A model generated the notes under the pieces. It saw only the letters and a list, made by a program, of their open reading frames with translations, did not search any database and was not told where the DNA came from. Below, in pieces: positions 60,546 through 64,000 of a DNA stretch of 64,000 nucleotides (positions are counted from its first letter, which is position 1; each line of letters opens with the position of its first letter). The stretch lies in NCBI GenBank assembly GCA_964581465.1, contig CAZOOP010000002.1:62001-126000 (forward strand), given 5' to 3'. The stretch comes from WJMB01 sp964581465. Lineage in GTDB: Bacteria; RBG-13-66-14. The position numbers and the translations under genes were made by a program.

Positions 60546-61118
60546 ATGCCACAAACAAAGCAAGCAAGCGGTGCGGGAGTTGTTGCGACGGTCGTCTTGA
60601 CGCTCTCGGCGGCCCTTTTCCTCTCCTGCGGCGATGATTCACCGGTTCAAACCGTCGAGCTGCCTCCGGAAGGGCCGGAGCTGGAGCGCACCGCCGCCGC
60701 CCTGGCTGATGTTGACGAACTCCTGGCCGGAGCTGCGGGTGATTTCGCCGAGAATAACTTCGGCCTGGCCGCCCGCAAGGTGGTGGAGGCCCAGGCGGCC
60801 GCCTCGCGCGCCGTCCGGCTCGAGCTGCCGCTGATCAGCGTCAGCCGGCGGATCTACACCGCCGACGTGGCGCTGCGTTTCGGTGGAGATCCGGCGGCGG
60901 CCTGCGCCGAACTTGAGGCGGCCCGCGATTACCTCAAGGGTGTCGTCCTGGTCGCCGGTCCCGACTACAAGCCGCTGCTGGGTGGCTTCCTGGAGCGCCT
61001 GATCGCCGTCATCGACGACGCCGATGTCAGCGTCGATGAGAAGCTTACCCAACTGGAGACCCTGCAGCGCGATCTCGCCGAGGCCGTCTACGCGGCCGAG
61101 GCCAATCCCCAACCGTAA
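60546..61118 (+). CDS. small helical lipoprotein
   Basis: The 190-aa protein has signal and lipobox LFLSC (cysteine 28). The mature part is alpha-helical, Ala- and Leu-rich, with a probable helix bundle (AALADVDELLAGAAGDFAEN to LTQLETLQRDLAEAVYA). Not a recognised family. It lies between the M28 peptidase and pgi; pgi starts 24 bases after the stop, so it may be co-transcribed with pgi and the glycosyltransferase. Function unknown. Confidence 0.7.
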   Translation: MPQTKQASGAGVVATVVLTLSAALFLSCGDDSPVQTVELPPEGPELERTAAALADVDELLAGAAGDFAENNFGLAARKVVEAQAAASRAVRLELPLISVSRRIYTADVALRFGGDPAAACAELEAARDYLKGVVLVAGPDYKPLLGGFLERLIAVIDDADVSVDEKLTQLETLQRDLAEAVYAAEANPQP

Positions 61119-61142
61119 CCCCCAACCTACCCGGGAGGCGTA

Positions 61143-62486
61143 ATGCTCAAGCTCAATCTGGACCTCAACCCCGGTTCCCGCGAACTAGTCGGTGAGACCG
61201 GCCTGGACTTCGCCGCCTGGAAGGCCGAGTATCCGGAAGTGGTCGTCGCTCTGACCGACGATCCGCCGGGCTACACCCGGCTGCCCGAGGTCGATCCGAC
61301 CGCGCTGCTCGACTTCGCCGCCGCCCGCGTCGACAACCTGGACGATGTGATCGTGCTGGGTATTGGTGGCTCGGGGTTGGGCGCGCGGATGCTGCGCCGC
61401 GCCCTGGTCGATCCCGCCGAGTCCCGCCCAGGTTTCCCGCGACTCCACGTCGTCGACAACGTCGATCCCCGCCGCCTCTACCACCTGCTGACCACCCTGG
61501 ACGCCGTGGCGACCCTGGCGCTGGTGGTCACCAAGTCCGGTTCCACCGCCGAGACCATGGCCGGCTACGCCGTGGTTCGCGGCTGGCTGGAGGCCACTCT
61601 GGGCGAAGACGAGGCCCGCCGCCGTCTGGTGGCGGTCACCGATCCCGAGAAGGGCGACCTGCGCGCCATCTCCGAAGCCGACGGCCTGGACACCTTCGCC
61701 GTGCCCCACGAGGTCGGCGGTCGCTTCAGCGTGCTCAGCCCGGTGGGTCTACTGCCGGCGGCGCTGATGGGCCTGGACGTCGCCGAGCTCCTGACCGGCG
61801 CCGCCCTGATGCGCCGGGCGGCCCTGCGTCCGGCCTGGCGCTCCAACCCGGCCCTGGCGCTGGCGCTGGCCCTTCACCAACACCACACGGCTGGACGGCG
61901 CAACGTGGCCGTGATGCCCTACGCCGACGGTCTGGCCGACTTCGCCGCCTGGTTCGCCCAGTTATGGGCCGAGAGCCTGGGTAAGCGGCCCGACTACGGT
62001 CCGACCCCCCAGGCCGTCCTGGGGGCCACCGATCAGCATTCCCAGCTCCAGCTCTACACCCAGGGGCCGCGCGACCGCGTGGTCTGGCTGCTCGAGACGG
62101 CCGAGCACGACGTCGAGGTCGCCGTGCCGGAGCGGCAGTACGGCTACGCCTCGCTGGATTATCTGGCCGGGCGCGGCCTGGGCGAGCTGCTGGCCGCCGA
62201 GCGCAGGGGCACAACCCTGGCCCTGATCAAAGCGGGAACTCCATCGCTGCTGACCACGTTACCTAAACTGGAGGAGCGGGAGCTGGGAGCCCTGATCTTC
62301 CTCTGCGAGGCCGCGGTTAGCTTCAGCGGTCGACTGGCCGGGCTGAACCCCTACGATCAGCCTGGTGTGGAGGACGGCAAGCGGGCCACCTACGCCCTGC
62401 TCGGCCGTCCCGGGCACACCGAGCGCCGCGAGGCCGACGCCGCCCTGGAGTCCCGCTTCGACGACGACCTGGTCAGCCGTGCCTGA
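61143..62486 (+). CDS. pgi: glucose-6-phosphate isomerase
   Basis: Interconverts glucose 6-phosphate and fructose 6-phosphate. The 447-aa protein has VIVLGIGGSGLGARML (near 69-84), VTKSGSTAET, the signature GRFSVLSPVGLLPAALMG and the second signature region AQLWAESLGK, plus TDQHSQLQLYTQGP. Length is that of the shorter bacterial (Bacillus-type) PGI. A GGGAGG site precedes the ATG. The next gene overlaps its end by eight bases. Confidence 0.95.
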   Translation: MLKLNLDLNPGSRELVGETGLDFAAWKAEYPEVVVALTDDPPGYTRLPEVDPTALLDFAAARVDNLDDVIVLGIGGSGLGARMLRRALVDPAESRPGFPRLHVVDNVDPRRLYHLLTTLDAVATLALVVTKSGSTAETMAGYAVVRGWLEATLGEDEARRRLVAVTDPEKGDLRAISEADGLDTFAVPHEVGGRFSVLSPVGLLPAALMGLDVAELLTGAALMRRAALRPAWRSNPALALALALHQHHTAGRRNVAVMPYADGLADFAAWFAQLWAESLGKRPDYGPTPQAVLGATDQHSQLQLYTQGPRDRVVWLLETAEHDVEVAVPERQYGYASLDYLAGRGLGELLAAERRGTTLALIKAGTPSLLTTLPKLEERELGALIFLCEAAVSFSGRLAGLNPYDQPGVEDGKRATYALLGRPGHTERREADAALESRFDDDLVSRA

Positions 62487-63324
62487 GCCCCGCGTCAGCG
62501 TCCTGGTGGTCAACTACAACACCCGCGACGATCTGGCCCGCTGCCTGGACCACCTGGCGGCCTCCCGGGAACCCGTCGAGACTCTGGTCCTCGACAACGC
62601 CTCCGTCGACGGCTCCGTCGCCGTCGCCCAACGGACCGGTGTGCGCCTGTTCGCCTCGCCGGTCAACCAGGGTTTCGCAGCCGGCAACAACCTGCTGGCC
62701 CGCCGCGCCCGGTGCCGCCTGCTGATGTTACTCAACCCCGACGCCTTCGTGCAGCCCGACACCGTGACGCGGTTGGCCGACACCCTGGAGGAACGCCCGG
62801 ACCTCGGCGGCGTCGCTCCCCGGCTGGTCGGCCTGGACGGCGAGACCCAGCGGACCTGCCGCCGTCTTCCCGGCTACTGGGACCTCTTCACCGAGCTCAG
62901 CGGGCTCTCGCGGCTGCTGCCGGACAGCGACCTGTTCAACCGCTGGAAGATGGGCGGTTTCGCTCACGACGAAGCCCGGGAGGTCGAGCAGGTCTTCGCC
63001 TCCTGCTGGCTGGTCCGCCGGGCGGACTATTTGGCCCTGGACGGATTCGACACCGCCTTCCCCATATTCTTCAACGACGTCGATCTGGCCCGTCGCCTGC
63101 TGGAGTTACGCGGTCCCACCCTCTACGATCCCTCCCACAGCGTGGTTCACGTGGGCGGCGCCAGTGTGCGCAGGGTCCGGGCCCGCAGCATCCTCAACAG
63201 CCATCGAGCCTTCCACCGCTACCTGGTCAAGTACGGCCGCCCCCTGGACCCCCGACGCTGGGCGGCGGGATTGTCGTTGGCTCTGGCCGCCCCCCTGCGG
63301 GTCCTCACGGCCCGTTTGCGCTGA
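62479..63324 (+). CDS. family 2 glycosyltransferase
   Basis: 281 aa from GTG 62479, which overlaps the pgi stop; the longer frame to 62365 lies inside pgi. The GT2 (GT-A fold) pattern is clear: VSVLVVNYNTRDDLARCLDH at the start, VLDNASVDGS, the nucleotide-binding LLMLLNPDAFV, and the late FFNDVDLARRLLELRG with the acidic acceptor motif. It resembles the rhamnosyl-transferase WbbL-like group, which extends surface polysaccharide. The sugar and acceptor are unknown. No TM segment is seen. Confidence 0.9.
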   Translation: MPEPRVSVLVVNYNTRDDLARCLDHLAASREPVETLVLDNASVDGSVAVAQRTGVRLFASPVNQGFAAGNNLLARRARCRLLMLLNPDAFVQPDTVTRLADTLEERPDLGGVAPRLVGLDGETQRTCRRLPGYWDLFTELSGLSRLLPDSDLFNRWKMGGFAHDEAREVEQVFASCWLVRRADYLALDGFDTAFPIFFNDVDLARRLLELRGPTLYDPSHSVVHVGGASVRRVRARSILNSHRAFHRYLVKYGRPLDPRRWAAGLSLALAAPLRVLTARLR

Positions 63325-63342
63325 GACTTCCCCCGGAGGATC

Positions 63343-64000
63343 ATGCTGCGCACACTTTCCATTCCCCTCGTCTTGTTTGTCATGCTCGCCGTCGCGCCGG
63401 TACCGCTGTTCGCCGTCGAGGAAGGCGGCGCCTTCGGCAACGAGACCACCGATGAAACCGCCGCCCGACTCCTAATCGAACGGGAGGGCGATTCGGCCGC
63501 TGAGAGCGGTGAGGTTGCCAATTCAACATCGGTTGCGGGGATATCCGTCGCGGAGGCCGCCGACGGCGCGCCCACCGTGGAACTGCTCTCCCTGGACGAG
63601 AACGGCGCGGTATTGCGCGTCGGCTTCCCCGAGCCCGTGCTCAGCGTGGAGCGAATCGACGGCCGCGACTACACCCGGGTGAGGATGCCCGGTGTGGATT
63701 GCGAACAGACGCCGGGCCTGCCCGAGCTGCCCGTTTACCAGATCCGCCTGCTGGTTCCTCCGGGCGCCCGGCCGACGGTGGAGCACACCGTCCGGAAGGT
63801 TGATTCCCTTTCTACGGCCCGACCCCTGCCCGCGCCCCGCTTCGAGGAAGTGCGCGAGAACGATGTGGTCACCCTGCGTCCGGTCTATGATCCGGCAAGT
63901 TACGAGACCTCGACCCCGGAGGCGGCCTCGACCCTCCCCGTTGCCCGTTACCTGCGCACCGACGTCTTCCGCGGCTGGAGTCTGGCCCGCTTCGAGCTGC
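63343..64000 (+). CDS. start of a secreted gingipain-like (C25) protease, truncated by window end
   Basis: At least 219 codons, open at the window edge. Signal MLRTLSIPLVLFVMLAVAPV is cut near 25. The mature start has an acidic linker, then the propeptide-C25 pattern (GLPELPVYQIRLLVPPGARP near 125-144, VEHTVRKVDSL, and a Pro-rich stretch). The catalytic His and Cys would lie beyond 64000, so activity cannot be judged. A CGGAGGA site precedes the ATG at 63343, 18 bases after the glycosyltransferase stop. Another propeptide-bearing peptidase family is possible. Confidence 0.75.
   Translation, partial: MLRTLSIPLVLFVMLAVAPVPLFAVEEGGAFGNETTDETAARLLIEREGDSAAESGEVANSTSVAGISVAEAADGAPTVELLSLDENGAVLRVGFPEPVLSVERIDGRDYTRVRMPGVDCEQTPGLPELPVYQIRLLVPPGARPTVEHTVRKVDSLSTARPLPAPRFEEVRENDVVTLRPVYDPASYETSTPEAASTLPVARYLRTDVFRGWSLARFEL

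Overview
The window is GC-rich, gene-dense bacterial DNA from a diderm (Gram-negative-type) cell. The evidence is an LptD-type outer-membrane LPS transporter, several beta-barrel-like secreted proteins, many lipobox lipoproteins and Tol/Exb-type inner-membrane motor genes. A gingipain-like (C25) protease start, an M28 peptidase with a PNPY-type C-terminal tail, and protein families with distant relatives in FCB-group and Myxococcota genomes suggest an uncultured, deep-branching lineage. I cannot name the phylum from the sequence alone. No rRNA, tRNA or CRISPR array was seen.

Layout. 0.5-10 kb: a polyprenyl synthase, a short SelA-like enzyme, a tiny Ala/Glu-rich lipoprotein with its own promoter and terminator, and a tightly coupled minus-strand operon (GH57 branching enzyme, membrane protein, PgsA, threonine aldolase, NUDIX). 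10-19 kb: recX, a tandem-NUDIX protein, a frameshifted AT-rich foreign gene, an fba-OMP-accD operon and lptD. 19-34 kb: a chemosensory island starting with a DUF4388-like/REC regulator, then a sigma54-type promoter, a 51-aa protein, CheY, CheW, two paralogous substrate-binding lipoproteins, an MCP and CheR. After a spacer come Hpt, CheA-REC, CheB and two CheW-like proteins. 34-42 kb: a GYF-domain/TM/TonB-like protein, a very large SLT-type transglycosylase, a LUD protein and an M23 peptidase. 42.7-43.2 kb: a decayed IS1595-type transposase.

43.7-57.3 kb, all on the minus strand: an FHA-like/TM/TonB-like protein, two ExbD-like proteins, an ExbB/TolQ-like protein, two small secreted proteins, two giant TPR proteins with acidic tails and an outer-membrane barrel. 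With the GYF protein at 34 kb, this parts list resembles the Myxococcus Agl-Glt (gliding) and Nfs machines. The neighbouring CheA-REC chemosensory set resembles Frz. A trans-envelope, proton-driven machine under chemosensory control is the main functional hypothesis for the window. It rests on domain architecture, not on alignments. 58-64 kb: secreted peptidases, pgi and a glycosyltransferase.

The most striking unexplained DNA is a family of four roughly 180-bp intergenic elements (11.1, 15.9, 32.9 and 38.4 kb). Each is a nested palindrome: an outer inverted repeat of 11-18 bp encloses an inner inverted repeat with arms of at least 20 bp. Every inner arm contains a near-perfect sigma54 -24/-12 promoter sequence pointing inward. 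Arm differences between copies are symmetric (both arms change together), so base pairing or dyad symmetry is being conserved.
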